From: Nostoc paludosum FACHB-159
GTDB taxonomy: Bacteria; Cyanobacteriota; Cyanobacteriia; Cyanobacteriales; Nostocaceae
NCBI RefSeq assembly: GCF_014698835.1
Contig: NZ_JACJTU010000005.1
Span: forward strand, 186,001-250,000
DNA: 64,000 nt
Direction: 5' to 3'
The notes below the pieces were generated by a model. The model had not been told where the DNA came from, did not search any database, and worked only from the letters and a program-made list of their open reading frames with translations. The translations under genes and the position numbers were made by a program. Below, piece by piece: positions 18,355 through 27,690 of this stretch. Numbering within the stretch: the first letter of the stretch is position 1; each line of letters starts with the position of its first letter.

Positions 18355-19656
18355 GTGAAAGTTTTAGTTGTAGGGAATGGGGGACGCGAACACGCTCTGG
18401 CATGGAAACTGCTGCAATCTAAGCAAATTGAGCAAGTTGTTTGCGTACCAGGGAACGGGGGCACAGCAATTATGGAACGTTGCCAGAACTTGCCCCTGGC
18501 AGTAGATGATTTTGAAGGTATAAGCCAATACGCTCTAGAACATAGCATTACTCTGGTGGTAGTCGGGCCAGAAGTCCCCTTGGCCAAGGGAATCACAGAC
18601 TATCTCCAAAACAAAGGACTGATGGTATTTGGCCCAGTCAGAGCAGGAGCGCAGATTGAAGCCAGCAAAGCTTGGGCAAAAGCCTTAATGCAGGAAGCCG
18701 GGATTCCCACGGCGCGGGCTGCGGTATTTACGGAAGCAGCAGCAGCAAAATCTTACGTGAAATCCCAGGGAGCGCCAATTGTTGTTAAAGCTGATGGCTT
18801 GGCGGCTGGTAAGGGCGTAACGGTGGCTGAAACAGTTGAACAAGCCCAGAGTGCCATTGACGCGATTTTTCAGGGGCAGTTTGGCAGTGCTGGTGAATTT
18901 GTGGTCATTGAAGAATGTTTAATTGGGCAAGAGGTATCAGTTTTAGCATTAACGGATGGGTTAACAATTAGACCTTTGCTGCCAGCTCAAGATCATAAGC
19001 GGATTGGTGAGGGCGATACAGGGGAAAATACTGGCGGCATGGGAGCTTATGCGCCTACACCCATTGCAACACCAGAGTTAATGGCACGGGTTCAAACCGA
19101 AGTTTTAGAAAAAGCGATCGCCTCCTTAAGATCCAAAGGCATCGACTACCGTGGCGTACTGTATGCTGGGTTAATGGTTGCACCCGATGGCAACTTCAAA
19201 GTTTTAGAATTTAACTGCCGCTTTGGCGATCCCGAAACCCAAGTAATTTTGCCACTGTTAGACACACGCCTAGAAGACTTGCTTTTAGCCTGTGTACAGC
19301 AGCGTTTAGGCGAATTGCCGCCCATTGCTTGGAAAGCAGGAGCATCAGCCACAGTGGTTGCAGCTTCCGGCGGTTATCCGGGAGACTACGAGAAAAATCA
19401 GGTGATTTCTGGCATTGGAGAAGCAGAAAAAGCCGGAGCAACGGTATTTCACGCAGGCACGAAATTAAACCAGCAACAAGAAGTTGTGACAGATGGAGGA
19501 CGGGTATTAAATGTAACTGGGATTGGAGCAGATTTTGAGCAAGCGATCGCTCAAGCCTACACAGCGATCAAATATATTCAATTTGAGGGCATATATTACC
19601 GGAGAGATATCGGTCATAGAGTGGTGACTAGGAAGCAAGAGGATCAAACTCTATAA
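18355..19656 (+). CDS. purD: Phosphoribosylamine-glycine ligase (GAR synthetase)
   Basis: This enzyme joins glycine to phosphoribosylamine using ATP, an early step of purine synthesis. The GTG start at 18355 is chosen because it has a good ribosome site (GAGGAA) 5 bases upstream. It also gives 433 residues beginning VKVLVVGNGGREHALAWKL, the normal family start and length. An ATP-grasp fold is evident: KADGLAAGKGV, EECLIGQEVSVLALTDG, then GAYAPTP and EFNCRFGDPETQ, which supply the metal and nucleotide ligands. The reading frame is open for 55 codons upstream, but that part is repeat DNA. nblS follows 273 bases downstream, an order also known in other cyanobacteria. Confidence 0.95.
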   Translation: MKVLVVGNGGREHALAWKLLQSKQIEQVVCVPGNGGTAIMERCQNLPLAVDDFEGISQYALEHSITLVVVGPEVPLAKGITDYLQNKGLMVFGPVRAGAQIEASKAWAKALMQEAGIPTARAAVFTEAAAAKSYVKSQGAPIVVKADGLAAGKGVTVAETVEQAQSAIDAIFQGQFGSAGEFVVIEECLIGQEVSVLALTDGLTIRPLLPAQDHKRIGEGDTGENTGGMGAYAPTPIATPELMARVQTEVLEKAIASLRSKGIDYRGVLYAGLMVAPDGNFKVLEFNCRFGDPETQVILPLLDTRLEDLLLACVQQRLGELPPIAWKAGASATVVAASGGYPGDYEKNQVISGIGEAEKAGATVFHAGTKLNQQQEVVTDGGRVLNVTGIGADFEQAIAQAYTAIKYIQFEGIYYRRDIGHRVVTRKQEDQTL

Positions 19657-19884
19657 GCTTTAAGCCAGCCTTGATTTTCATTAGCCAGCGAGGCTGACTT
19701 ATACTTAAGCTATGCCCAACTTAGAAATTATCCATAACGCGGTAAAAAACTCACTGATAAAGGACTGCTGGACGTTAGCGTTAATTTTCTGTTTTATATA
19801 GCACTCGCCAATCCCCAGTCCCTTTTACTTTTCCCATTCCCCCCTCATCACTAACATATTTGTCAAATTAACTGTTAATTTTTT

Positions 19885-19920
19885 AGTTGTTGGGGTTTAT
19901 AACAAGGACTACTAACAACT
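19885..19920 (+). promoter_or_regulatory. Inverted repeat just upstream of nblS
   Basis: AGTTGTT and AACAACT are spaced by 22 bases and end 9 bases before the nblS start codon. It could be a hairpin in the leader or a regulator site; no known motif is matched. Confidence 0.35.
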
Positions 19921-19929
19921 TTATTTAAG

Positions 19930-21879
19930 ATGCTAGCTCTGTTAAAAACAATTCGACATGCGATCGCTAGTTGGTGGTCTGAGTTCACCCTCCAGACCAA
20001 ACTCTTGGCTGTGGCGACAATGGTTGTCTCCCTGGTGATGAGTGGTTTGACCTTCTGGGCTGTAAACACCATTCAGCAGGATGCAAGGATGAATGACACC
20101 CGGTTCGGGCGTGATTTGGGACTGCTGCTTGCTGCCAACGTTGCCCCCCTAGTGGCTGATAATAATCTGACTGAAGTTGCCCAATTTTCTCAACGCTTCT
20201 ACAGCAGCACCTCTAGTGTGCGTTATATGCTGTATGCCGATGATACTGGGAAAATCTTTTTTGGCATTCCTTTTTGGGAACCGGAGGTAGAAAACTCCCT
20301 CACCATTGAACGGCGGATACAACTGCCAGAGGATTATCCTGGTGATGGCGAAAAGCCGATGGTGCGACAACATACAACCCCATCTGGGACGGTCACCGAT
20401 GTATTTATTCCCTTGATCGTTGATAAAAAATACTTGGGTGTATTGGCGATCGGTATTAATCCCAATCAAACTGCTGTCATCTCTACCAATTTTACCCGCG
20501 ATGTTACCATTGCCGTTTTTATAACGATTTGGGTAATGGTGATTTTGGCAGGAGTGATTAACGCTTTGACCATCACCAAGCCGATAAAAGAACTGTTGGT
20601 GGGAGTAAAACAAATTGCTGCGGGGAATTTCAAGCAGCGAATTGATTTACCTTTAGGGGGCGAGCTGGGAGAATTAATTTTCAGCTTTAATGAAATGGCA
20701 GAGCGATTAGAACGCTATGAAGAACAAAATATCGAAGAACTCACCGCAGAAAAAGCAAAGTTAGAAACCTTAGTTTCCACCATCGCTGATGGTGCTGTGT
20801 TGATAGATAACAACATGCAGGTGATTTTAGTCAACCCCACAGCCCAGCGGATTTTTGGTTGGGAAGCCGCTGAAGTGGTGGGCCGCAATGTACTGCATCA
20901 CTTACCTCCGGCGGTACAGATGGAAATCACTCGCCCATTGTACGAAATGGCCTCAGGCGAATGTGAAAGCGCCGAATTCCGGATTTTTCTCAACCAACCC
21001 ATCCACCGGACAATTCGCATTCTCTTGACTACAGTACTCAACCAGCAACGAGAAAGTATCAAAGGCATTGCGATTACCATCCAAGATATCACCCGCGAAG
21101 TGGAATTAAACGAAGCCAAAAGCCAATTTATCAGCAACGTTTCTCACGAACTGCGAACGCCTTTATTCAATATCAAAACCTATATTGAAACCCTGCATGA
21201 CTACGGCGAAGACTTAGGCATAAAAGAACGGCAAGAGTTTCTGCAAACAGTGAACCATGAAACCGATCGCTTAACTCGCTTAGTTAACGATGTTTTAGAT
21301 TTGTCAAAACTCGAATCTGGTCGTAATTATAGCTTCGATGGAGTGGATTTAGCCCAAGCGATCGAACAAACACTGCGTACTTACCAACTCAATGCTAAAG
21401 ATAAATGTGTTGAACTCATTCAAGAAGTTGCGCCTAATTTGCCTTTCGTAGTTGGTAATTATGATTTGCTAGTACAAGTATTTGGTAATTTGATTGGTAA
21501 TGCCCTAAAATTCACAAAAGCTGGTGGCAAAGTCGCAATCCGAGCCTACCAACTAGATTCCAAGCCCAATCAGGCCCAATCTCCTCCAGTGCGAATTGAA
21601 ATTTCCGATACTGGAATTGGCATCGCCACAGAAGACCAACACTCGATTTTTGAACGCTTCTTTCGCGTAGAAAACCGAGTTCACACCCTAGAAGGCACCG
21701 GTTTAGGTTTATCGATTGTCAGAAACATCATCGACAGACACCGTAGTAAAGTGCATTTGGTGAGTGAAGTTGGCGTTGGCACTACTTTTTGGTTCGACCT
21801 AGCCGTATTTGAAGAACAAGCAGCACCTGTAGTAGTTGAGCCTAATACTGAAACCCCCAAAATAACCCAACCGTATTGA
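19930..21879 (+). CDS. nblS: Membrane sensor histidine kinase NblS (Hik33/DspA type)
   Basis: This 649-residue kinase has the NblS order of domains. A transmembrane segment lies at ~24-46, then an extracytoplasmic sensor region, a second membrane segment at ~190-212 and a HAMP linker. A PAS domain follows (about 275-380), then a HisKA domain with the phospho-accepting His in FISNVSHELRTPL. The HATPase domain has an N box (NLIGNALKFTKAG), G1 (DTGIGI) and G2 (GTGLGLSIV). NblS controls phycobilisome breakdown, high-light and nutrient-stress genes through RpaB/NblR-type regulators. Domain order, length and location next to purD all agree with this name. Confidence 0.9.
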   Translation: MLALLKTIRHAIASWWSEFTLQTKLLAVATMVVSLVMSGLTFWAVNTIQQDARMNDTRFGRDLGLLLAANVAPLVADNNLTEVAQFSQRFYSSTSSVRYMLYADDTGKIFFGIPFWEPEVENSLTIERRIQLPEDYPGDGEKPMVRQHTTPSGTVTDVFIPLIVDKKYLGVLAIGINPNQTAVISTNFTRDVTIAVFITIWVMVILAGVINALTITKPIKELLVGVKQIAAGNFKQRIDLPLGGELGELIFSFNEMAERLERYEEQNIEELTAEKAKLETLVSTIADGAVLIDNNMQVILVNPTAQRIFGWEAAEVVGRNVLHHLPPAVQMEITRPLYEMASGECESAEFRIFLNQPIHRTIRILLTTVLNQQRESIKGIAITIQDITREVELNEAKSQFISNVSHELRTPLFNIKTYIETLHDYGEDLGIKERQEFLQTVNHETDRLTRLVNDVLDLSKLESGRNYSFDGVDLAQAIEQTLRTYQLNAKDKCVELIQEVAPNLPFVVGNYDLLVQVFGNLIGNALKFTKAGGKVAIRAYQLDSKPNQAQSPPVRIEISDTGIGIATEDQHSIFERFFRVENRVHTLEGTGLGLSIVRNIIDRHRSKVHLVSEVGVGTTFWFDLAVFEEQAAPVVVEPNTETPKITQPY

Positions 21880-21969
21880 ATTAAAAACCGGAGTGTTTTC
21901 TCTTCCTGCCCCCTAAAGTGAAACGGTACAAGACGGTTGGGTTAAGTTTTTGATCGCTGAATCGATATT

Positions 21970-24147
21970 CTAGACGACTGTGAAATTGGCGGCAGTCAAG
22001 GTTTTGGTGTTAATCCCAGTCAGCGTTGCCAAAACTTCATCAGTAGCAGTGAGGATAATTTTGTGGCCAGTGAAACTGAGTTGACCGAAGCTCAGACCAC
22101 CAGACAATCCAATCAAGTCAGTGCCTTTGTGGAAGTCGGTAATTTTATCAGTACCTTGTGTTGGCGCCAAGACAAATTTATCTTTGCCATTGCCACCTGT
22201 GAGGATATCATTACCAAAGCCGCCAGATAATCTATCATCACCTTGACCACCATTCAATATGTCATTACCATTACCACCATTCAATATGTCATTACCATTA
22301 CCACCAAAGAGAGTATCATTACCATTACCTCCAGTAAGGGAGTCTTTACCATTGCCACCATCGATGTAGTCATTACCAGGAGTGCCGTTTATACGCTCAT
22401 TGGCGTTCCTACCAAAAAGGCAAGCGCCCACTTGCACGGTTACTTTAGCGGTACTGGTGAGCTGACCATCACTGACAGTGTAGTTAAAGGTAGCTGCACC
22501 ACTGAACCCTTTAATTGGGGTAAATGAGATGAAGTCATCTGCGAAATTATTGGGAGTTTGGTTATTTTTGAGTACCGCAGTAGAGTTGATTGCACCACTG
22601 ACGCCAGTGATCCTGAGGCTGTTGCCATCGATGTCGCTATCGTTAGCCAGCAGGGTATTTACTGGAATAGAAATGGTAGTATTTTTGGCAGTCGTAACGG
22701 TATCATTAACGGCAATGGGGGCATTATTGACTGGTGCTTTTGTACCAAAGACCACATAGCTCTGCCCAGCCCCAAAGGAAGCGCCAATTGCACCAACAAT
22801 CAAGTCGTCAATTTTGTCACCGTTGATATCTCCAGCAGCGCTGACTGAAAGACCAGAGAGGTCATTGCCAGTAATACCGTTGATGGCAAAACCTTTGCTG
22901 GGGGTAAGATTGGAGAGGTCGAGGGTGCTAGCAAAGCCGCTACTACTGCCAAAGACTACGTAGGTCTGCCCTGCACTAGATAAGGCAAAAGGTGCGCCAA
23001 TAATTAAGTCGGCAATGCCATCGTCGTTAACATCCCCAGCAGCGCTAACTGAGAAGCCTGAAACATCATTTTCATTAATGCCTTTGATTGCAAAACCGTT
23101 GCTACCGTTCAGGCTAGATAGATTTAGGTTGGCATTAAACCCACCACTGCTGCCAAACACCACGTAGCTGGTTCCTGCACCCGAAGCGGCATTATAGGCA
23201 CCGATAATCAAGTCGTCGATGTCATCATTGTTAACGTCTCCGGCATTGCTTACTGAAGCGCCGAAAAAGTCGCTGACATTGCCATTAATAGTAAAACCAT
23301 TACTGCCGTTGAGACTAGATAAGTCTAAGCTGGCATTAAAACTTTTGGTGCTGCCAAACACTACGTAGCTCTTTCCTGTACCCTGTGCGCCAATAATTAG
23401 GTCATCGATACCATCTTTGTTAACGTCCCCTGCACTGCTAACTGAGTTGCCTGAGGTGTCAACGTCATTGCCGTTAATGACAAAACCGTTGCTGCCGTCG
23501 AGGTCTGAGAGGTTGAAGCTGGCATTAAAGCCGCTAGTGCTGCCAAACACCACGTAACTCTGCCCTGCACCCGAAGCCGCACTGGAGGCACCAATAATTA
23601 GGTCGTCAATTCCGTCATGGTTGATGTCTCCAGCATTGCTGACTGAGTTACCTGAGGAGTCTGAGATGCCATCTGAGTTTCGGCCATTAATGCCGTTAAT
23701 AACAAAGCCGTTGCTGCCGTTGAGGTTCGAGAGGTCGAAACTGGCATTAAAACCGCTAGTGCTGCCAAACACTACGTAACTTTGCCCTGCACCCAAAGCC
23801 GCGCCTGGTGCACCGATAATTAGGTCAGCAATGCCATCATCGTTAATGTCTCCAGCACCGCTGACTGAGGCAGCAAAAAAGTCAGTAGCATTGCCGTTGA
23901 TAGTAAAACCATTGCTACCATTGAGATTGGAGAGGTCAAGGGTGGCATTGAAGCCGCTAGTGCTGCCAAACACTACGTAGCTCTTTCCTGCACCTGGTGC
24001 GCCAATAATTAGGTCGCCGATGCCGTCGCCGTTAATGTCTCCAGCATTACTGACTGAGCTGCCTGAGGAATCAAAAGCATTATTGCCGTTAATGGCAAAG
24101 CCGTTGTTGCCGTCTAGAGAGGAAAAGCTGGATAAGGGATTAGCCAT
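21970..24147 (-). CDS. FG-GAP/cadherin-like/RTX calcium-binding secreted protein
   Basis: This 725-residue extracellular protein lacks a cleavable signal peptide. Residues ~1-470 contain seven FG-GAP (integrin-alpha beta-propeller) repeats, each with an AGDINGDGIDDLIIGA-type calcium loop and SYVVFGS strand. Residues ~475-575 form a cadherin-like/tandem domain (APIAVNDTV, FNYTVSDGQ). RTX nonapeptides of the GGNGNDTL type follow, then a C-terminal region (FHKGTDLIGLSGGLSF) like those exported by type I secretion. No ABC exporter genes are adjacent. Likely role: a surface or matrix adhesin stabilised by Ca2+. The repeat units are nearly identical in DNA, so copy number may vary. Confidence 0.88.
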   Translation of the reverse strand: MANPLSSFSSLDGNNGFAINGNNAFDSSGSSVSNAGDINGDGIGDLIIGAPGAGKSYVVFGSTSGFNATLDLSNLNGSNGFTINGNATDFFAASVSGAGDINDDGIADLIIGAPGAALGAGQSYVVFGSTSGFNASFDLSNLNGSNGFVINGINGRNSDGISDSSGNSVSNAGDINHDGIDDLIIGASSAASGAGQSYVVFGSTSGFNASFNLSDLDGSNGFVINGNDVDTSGNSVSSAGDVNKDGIDDLIIGAQGTGKSYVVFGSTKSFNASLDLSSLNGSNGFTINGNVSDFFGASVSNAGDVNNDDIDDLIIGAYNAASGAGTSYVVFGSSGGFNANLNLSSLNGSNGFAIKGINENDVSGFSVSAAGDVNDDGIADLIIGAPFALSSAGQTYVVFGSSSGFASTLDLSNLTPSKGFAINGITGNDLSGLSVSAAGDINGDKIDDLIVGAIGASFGAGQSYVVFGTKAPVNNAPIAVNDTVTTAKNTTISIPVNTLLANDSDIDGNSLRITGVSGAINSTAVLKNNQTPNNFADDFISFTPIKGFSGAATFNYTVSDGQLTSTAKVTVQVGACLFGRNANERINGTPGNDYIDGGNGKDSLTGGNGNDTLFGGNGNDILNGGNGNDILNGGQGDDRLSGGFGNDILTGGNGKDKFVLAPTQGTDKITDFHKGTDLIGLSGGLSFGQLSFTGHKIILTATDEVLATLTGINTKTLTAANFTVV

Positions 24148-24665
24148 GATGTTTTTGTATGTTTGTTGTTAGCAATGGAATGAGATATAAAAATTTTTAA
24201 ACAAATAACATTAGCCTCAGTTAAAAGTTAGGTTAAAGCAATTAATTTTAAATATTTTGTATTTTTATGATATTGATGCTCGATGGTATAATTAATACTT
24301 GAAATTCCAATGTGAATCTGCTTCATAGTAAACTCTACAGCACTAGAAGCAATCGAATAAATCTATAGGACTCTGATTTGATTTTTGAAAAAATACTGAG
24401 ACTGAAAAGCCTGTTTTATCAAGGTTTCATCTGAAATCCTGTTCAGAAATCAGATAGGATTCCTATATATGAGCTTGATAATGCTGGAAATTTTAGAATA
24501 GAGTAACGATGTTTCTTAAAGTAGGTACAAAAATTTTCAGGCATTGCTGATTAGTGAGATGATTTTATCTCACCCAAAGGCGCAAAGACGCACAGAGTCA
24601 AGCTTTAGCCTTGGTTAAAAATCTCAATACATCCCGCATTTATGCAACGCAAATTTTCAAACTGC
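24148..24665. other. Gene-free A/T-rich interval
   Basis: The interval presumably holds the promoter of the minus-strand RTX gene. A degenerate 'ggcgcaaagacgcacagag' repeat lies at about 24580-24599. No coding region or RNA gene is seen. Confidence 0.45.
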
Positions 24666-25037
24666 TCAAGATGTTGATATAACGAACAGCAAACACAATA
24701 ACAATAAACCTAATAGCAACAACAAAGCCTGATTACGTTTTAGCCAATTTTTCACAGTTACCGCAAAACTCTTGGAATAACGCTGCTGTTCTAAATCTAA
24801 CTTTGTTTCTTCAATATTTTGGTAGAGAGTACAGTCTTTAGCGTAGGGACGTTGAGGAAAATTGCAACTATCATCAACGTGATAGGTGCAGGTGTCGCAC
24901 AGATACCCGTCCCCAGTAGCACGGTGCAAGGGAATACCGGGATGACCGTAAGCTTTGAGTGTTATCCGGCAATAAGGACAACTGATAGCTTGACTATCAA
25001 TCAGTTGATGGCAGCGGGGACAAGATACAGTAGCCAA
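24666..25037 (-). CDS. Zinc-ribbon protein with C-terminal membrane anchor
   Basis: The protein has about 123 residues if the TTG at 25037 (LATVSCPRCHQ) is the start. The frame is open to a TTG at 25151, but those extra residues do not look conserved. Two Cys pairs, CPRCH and CPYC, form a zinc ribbon; a second set (CDTCTYHVDDSCNFPQ, DCTLYQ) may hold another metal site. The last ~20 residues are a hydrophobic anchor (ALLLLLGLLLLCLLFVI). The function is unknown; similar proteins occur in cyanobacteria. It is divergent from the nuclease-ParA gene, and the maximal frames overlap by 7 bases. Confidence 0.65.
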   Translation of the reverse strand: MATVSCPRCHQLIDSQAISCPYCRITLKAYGHPGIPLHRATGDGYLCDTCTYHVDDSCNFPQRPYAKDCTLYQNIEETKLDLEQQRYSKSFAVTVKNWLKRNQALLLLLGLLLLCLLFVISTS

Positions 25038-25156
25038 AACCTTTAGGATAAATACGTTAAGTAAACACTTTGATTTTAGCCACTCTTGGATTTTAGCAGC
25101 AACAGAGGCAAAAATTTTTACAACGGGTAAATTAACGGTTAAAATTGTCAAGTTGG

Positions 25157-26662
25157 ATGCATCACCGTGCTAGTATGATTGCTGACTATGGCTCGACACT
25201 GCAAAATATTTTTCAAGCGATCGCCCCAAATAGTAACGAATCTGATGTAGAGCAAAAGGTAGTAATTCCTTTGTTGCATACACTTGGTTATACGAGTGCT
25301 GATTGGCAGTCTCAAGTGGTAGTTCTACAATCTAAGCTTGATTTCTTAGTGGGTCAGCCAGACTCAGCTTTAATAAAACCAGCCTATTTAATTATTGAAG
25401 TTAAAGCACCTAGCAAAAACATTGCCCACAGCGTTTGGCAAATTAATAATTATATGCGCCGCACTGGCTCTGTGATTGGATTGCTAACGAATGGCTATAA
25501 TTTTCGTATACTTTATAACTATAATCAAAAAATTACAACAGTTGTAGAGTATTCTCAAGCTACACTTATTCAGCAATATACGTCTTTTTATAAAATTTTA
25601 TCCAAAAAAACTTATTTAAACTTTACTTCTATTTTGTATAAAAATCAACAAAATATTCGGTTACAATTTTTAAATTTAATCTCAAAAGAGGTGCAACAAG
25701 AAGATATGTTGGGCTTATTCAATAAAGGTAAGAAATCTGCTATTCAAATAATGCATACCAGTGAAGAAAAAATTTTAGTTTCACAAACTAAGGAGGAACG
25801 CAAATCTATGATTATTACTGTATTTAATAATAAAGGAGGGGTAGGTAAAACTACAACGACTATCAACCTTGCTGCTGCTCTTAACAAGCTAGGTAAGCGA
25901 GTGTTGCTGATTGATATTGATGCTCAAGCTAATCTAACAATGGGGCTAGGAATAGATCCTTTAGATGATGTTGAAAAGCAAGGTAAAAAAGATATTACTC
26001 ATCTACTAACTGAACCAAGAACTAGCTTAGAGGAAACGATTATTCATAAAAACTGGGATGATGTTGAACTAGATATTGTTCCATCTCACATACGTTTGAG
26101 TTTTATGGAAGCTGCACTAATTAACACACCAGATATTGATCGCGTACTAGCCAAGAAGCTTAACAAATATCGAAATCAATATGATTATATCTTAATTGAC
26201 CCGCCCCCATCATTTGGTAAAGCTAATACTATTTCACTTATGGCATCTTCTGGAGTATTAATTCCTACACAGTTAGCTCCTTATCCCATCCGGGCATTAG
26301 AATATGTGATTTCAAGAGCTATTGCACTTGATGAATCCAAGGATGAACCACTGCCAATTTTGGGAATAGCAGTCAGTATGTACAATAGAGCAGCAAATAA
26401 GGTTGCTTTAGCTATGACTCAGCAGATTTTTGATATTTTATCGAAGAATGCTGAAAGTAAGAATATAGAGTTATTTCCGCAAGAAACATGGATTCCAAGT
26501 CTGAGCATAGTTTCAACTACACCTAATAAGGGGTATCCAATTTGCTTTGCAGAATTTGATAAAGAATTAAACTCTAAAGATAAAGAAGCGGCGCAAGATG
26601 CTTTTAACTGCTATATAAAACTAGCTAAACAATTTATTTCTGTGACCAAGGAAAAGGAGTAG
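25157..26662 (+). CDS. Fusion of PD-(D/E)XK nuclease-like domain with ParA ATPase
   Basis: This protein has about 501 residues from ATG 25157; ATG 25175 and TTG 25145 are alternatives. Residues ~10-150 resemble the N-terminal nuclease domain of type I restriction HsdR subunits (SDVEQKVVIPLLHTLGYT). The catalytic-type pattern KLDFLVG...LIIEVKAP supplies the D and E-x-K of PD-(D/E)XK. A poorly conserved linker (~150-215) follows. A complete ParA/MinD-type ATPase then begins at MIITVFNNKGGVGKTTTT (deviant Walker A), with DIDAQANLTMGLG (A') and YDYILIDPPPSFG (Walker B). The next gene, a ParB-like protein, starts 4 bases after the stop. I do not know a described family with this fusion; a defence or DNA-segregation role is inferred. 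Confidence 0.75.
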   Translation: MHHRASMIADYGSTLQNIFQAIAPNSNESDVEQKVVIPLLHTLGYTSADWQSQVVVLQSKLDFLVGQPDSALIKPAYLIIEVKAPSKNIAHSVWQINNYMRRTGSVIGLLTNGYNFRILYNYNQKITTVVEYSQATLIQQYTSFYKILSKKTYLNFTSILYKNQQNIRLQFLNLISKEVQQEDMLGLFNKGKKSAIQIMHTSEEKILVSQTKEERKSMIITVFNNKGGVGKTTTTINLAAALNKLGKRVLLIDIDAQANLTMGLGIDPLDDVEKQGKKDITHLLTEPRTSLEETIIHKNWDDVELDIVPSHIRLSFMEAALINTPDIDRVLAKKLNKYRNQYDYILIDPPPSFGKANTISLMASSGVLIPTQLAPYPIRALEYVISRAIALDESKDEPLPILGIAVSMYNRAANKVALAMTQQIFDILSKNAESKNIELFPQETWIPSLSIVSTTPNKGYPICFAEFDKELNSKDKEAAQDAFNCYIKLAKQFISVTKEKE

Positions 26663-26666
26663 AAAA

Positions 26667-27644
26667 ATGAATAATGCAGAACGTCGGGATCGTATTGTTG
26701 AGTATTTACGTATCAAGTCAATTTCACACGGACAAGTTTATACTTTTCAAATTGCTATACCAGAGTCTGAAGTTTTAGAAATTTCTTCCGAAAAATGTGA
26801 ATACTTAAAAAATAGTCTTATTCAACAAGGTACTAACTTAATTCCTCTGATTGTGCGTCGTACTGAGGCATATAGTGAAGAAGAAGAGTACGAAGTTGTC
26901 TACGGTGCTGATTGGTGTTTTGTTGCGAAGGAACTTGATATCGAAAAGCTTTGGGTTTGGGTATTTGATATGACTGATGAGCAAGTTGTTGCTGCTAAAG
27001 AAGAAATGCAGCAATTACTGGGGTTTTCAGATTCTATTCCTGTAGTATTACCATCAGTTTCTGAAGACACAGAATCAACTCAAACAATAGTTGAACAGCT
27101 TGATAAAATTTTTCGACAATCAGCAGCAACGCTAAATCAAAAGATTGAGCAAGTGGCTATCTCAGTAAAAAAAATAGAAAGCTATAATAACTATGAAAGA
27201 GATATTTATAAGAAAATAGAAATTCTTACTCAAAAAGTTGAAATCCTTACTCATAAAGTTGAACAACCTACTACATACATTAGAAAAAATGAGGAAGCTG
27301 AAAGTAAGCAGGCAATAACTCAGAATGAAACTGAAAGTATTACGAAGCAACTTGAACAAGTTACCCAATCTGTCACAAAAATTGAAAATTTTATAAATAA
27401 GTTATTTGAGGTTGATGCAGCAAGATTAATTACAAAAGATAACAAAATTAACGTTAACACTATTAAAACAGCTCAAGAATTAGAAAGATACAAAATACCA
27501 CAAATAGGTTCTAAGAGAGCAGAAGCAATTTTTAGACTACGCGAACGAAAAGGTAAATTTGAATCACTCACAGAACTGATGGAAGTAAAAGGAATTACTC
27601 AAGGAATGGTTAAAATCCTTGATGCTTACCTATTTTGTGAGTAA
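26667..27644 (+). CDS. ParB-like protein with coiled coil and helix-hairpin-helix end
   Basis: This 325-residue protein is translated directly after the nuclease-ParA gene, with ribosome site AAGGAAAAGGAG. Residues ~25-110 look like a ParB/sulfiredoxin-fold domain (LKNSLIQQGTNLIPLIVRRT, YEVVYGADWCFVAKELDIEK, WVWVFDMTDEQ). The position of the CTP-binding GERR motif of canonical ParB reads GADW, so CTP binding is doubtful. Residues ~140-250 form a long coiled coil rich in Glu, Lys and Gln. The last ~65 residues are a ComEA-like helix-hairpin-helix DNA-binding unit (INVNTIKTAQELERYKIPQI, then GSKRAEAIFRLRERKG). I infer that it is the DNA-binding partner of the ParA fusion. Confidence 0.7.
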   Translation: MNNAERRDRIVEYLRIKSISHGQVYTFQIAIPESEVLEISSEKCEYLKNSLIQQGTNLIPLIVRRTEAYSEEEEYEVVYGADWCFVAKELDIEKLWVWVFDMTDEQVVAAKEEMQQLLGFSDSIPVVLPSVSEDTESTQTIVEQLDKIFRQSAATLNQKIEQVAISVKKIESYNNYERDIYKKIEILTQKVEILTHKVEQPTTYIRKNEEAESKQAITQNETESITKQLEQVTQSVTKIENFINKLFEVDAARLITKDNKINVNTIKTAQELERYKIPQIGSKRAEAIFRLRERKGKFESLTELMEVKGITQGMVKILDAYLFCE

Positions 27645-27690
27645 GTCATTGTCCAGATGTCTAGTCTTTTTCTGCGTCTCGTGCGTGAAA

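Noticed and set aside
22240..22350. Possible CRISPR-like array in regularly spaced repeats
   Set aside because: The 27-base periodicity is the RTX nonapeptide coding repeat (GGNGND), not repeats separated by unique spacers.
22243..22848. Plus-strand open frames opposite the RTX/FG-GAP gene
   Set aside because: They are mirror products of the repetitive Asn/Gly/Asp codons of the real minus-strand gene.
24666..25151. Long N-terminal version of the zinc-ribbon protein
   Set aside because: The extra ~38 residues have no ATG, no recognisable domain and overlap the divergent gene. A later TTG is preferred, although its ribosome site is poor.
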